Source of the DNA: Bdellovibrionales bacterium CG10_big_fil_rev_8_21_14_0_10_45_34
GTDB taxonomy: Bacteria; Bdellovibrionota; Bdellovibrionia; Bdellovibrionales; 1-14-0-10-45-34
Length of the DNA stretch: 24,001 nt
Direction of reading: 5' to 3'
NCBI GenBank assembly: GCA_002778785.1
Contig: PEZS01000001.1
Coordinates: 391,673 to 415,673, forward strand
Below the pieces are notes generated by a model. The model was not told the DNA's origin and made no database searches. It saw only the letters and a list, made by a program, of their open reading frames with translations. The position numbers and the translations under genes are program-made. The stretch's first letter is position 1; each line of letters begins with the position of its first letter. Positions 23,770-24,001 of this stretch are shown piece after piece.

Positions 23770-24001
23770 CCTTTGGCTCTTCTCACTTAACTGTAGATAG
23801 TTTCAAAAAGTTCAAAATCCACAAGCATTTAGCACTCTCAGTCGATAGTTTTTGAATGAGCGATAACCGTAAGCCCTTCTCTGGAGCAGTATATTGGTAT
23901 GCTGACTATACTGCTCCCCGATAACTCGTTGACAGTATCATCCGGAGACTCAGCCGGCAATATTGTGAACCCCAGACCCATAAAAACATGGTATAAATGG
24001 A
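23770..24001. other. non-coding right edge
   Basis: No gene is visible. Besides the 11-bp inverted repeat, GATAGTTT occurs at 23796 and 23844, each followed by complementary TTCAAAAA/TTTTTGAA stretches. No copy of the tRNA-Asp 3' end is present, so the right boundary of the integrated element was not found. Confidence 0.5.
23883..23917. promoter_or_regulatory. perfect 11-bp inverted repeat
   Basis: GGAGCAGTATA and TATACTGCTCC flank a 13-nt centre. Neither side has a U-tract, so it is not a standard terminator. It lies in the non-coding region right of the double-HTH gene and could be the binding site of that protein or a recombination site. Confidence 0.5.

Noticed and set aside
23770-24001. 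Right attachment site (copy of the tRNA-Asp 3' end)
   Set aside because: No copy of the T-arm/acceptor sequence is visible here or elsewhere to the right of 7101. A serine recombinase may leave only a 2-bp core, so absence is not informative.

Overview
The window looks like a piece of a Gram-negative bacterial chromosome of moderate GC content. The left 7 kb is ordinary host DNA, and everything to the right of a tRNA-Asp gene is integrated mobile DNA that runs off the right edge. The secreted Cys-rich proteins, the subtilisin-type protease and the gene style would suit a Bdellovibrionota-like or other deltaproteobacterial-grade organism. That is an impression, because no taxonomic marker gene is present.

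Host side (1-7024). A secreted Cys-rich protein with an 18-bp minisatellite tail runs off the left edge. An MFS transporter and a sodium/solute symporter form a two-gene operon. A cytidine deaminase is divergent from that operon, and a secreted S8 (subtilisin) protease is convergent with the deaminase. Next comes a complete tRNA-Asp(GTC) with its own promoter.

Replication and integration module (7044-11947). A compact leftward operon with overlapping ends encodes an AlpA-type HTH protein, an HTH-HUH Rep-like protein, a small Cys4 protein and a large serine recombinase. The last codons and the stop of the recombinase lie inside the tRNA gene, which marks tRNA-Asp as the integration site. A rightward orphan gene and a leftward RepA-like AAA ATPase follow. 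The 565-bp gap at 11948-12512 carries five iteron-like 17-bp repeats and a nested dyad, so it is a candidate origin or a resolvase site.

Second leftward cluster (12513-15274). Overlapping genes encode a small Cys/His-rich protein, possibly another small protein, an XRE regulator, a secreted 502-residue protein of unknown function and a small serine resolvase.

Defence cargo (15693-23268, rightward). The gene order is a small excisionase-type HTH protein, a D12-class adenine methyltransferase, a NotI-family restriction endonuclease, a HerA-type DNA-pumping ATPase, a NurA-type nuclease with an inserted zinc ribbon, and a UvrD/PcrA-like helicase. The first five are packed with overlaps or gaps of at most 15 bp. 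The visible motifs are intact throughout. I infer a composite system: the methyltransferase marks self DNA, the NotI-like enzyme cuts unmarked DNA, and HerA-NurA plus the helicase pump, unwind and degrade the ends. This is the most interesting part of the window. A double-HTH protein converges on the helicase with 3 bp between stops, and the other end of the integrated element is not visible.
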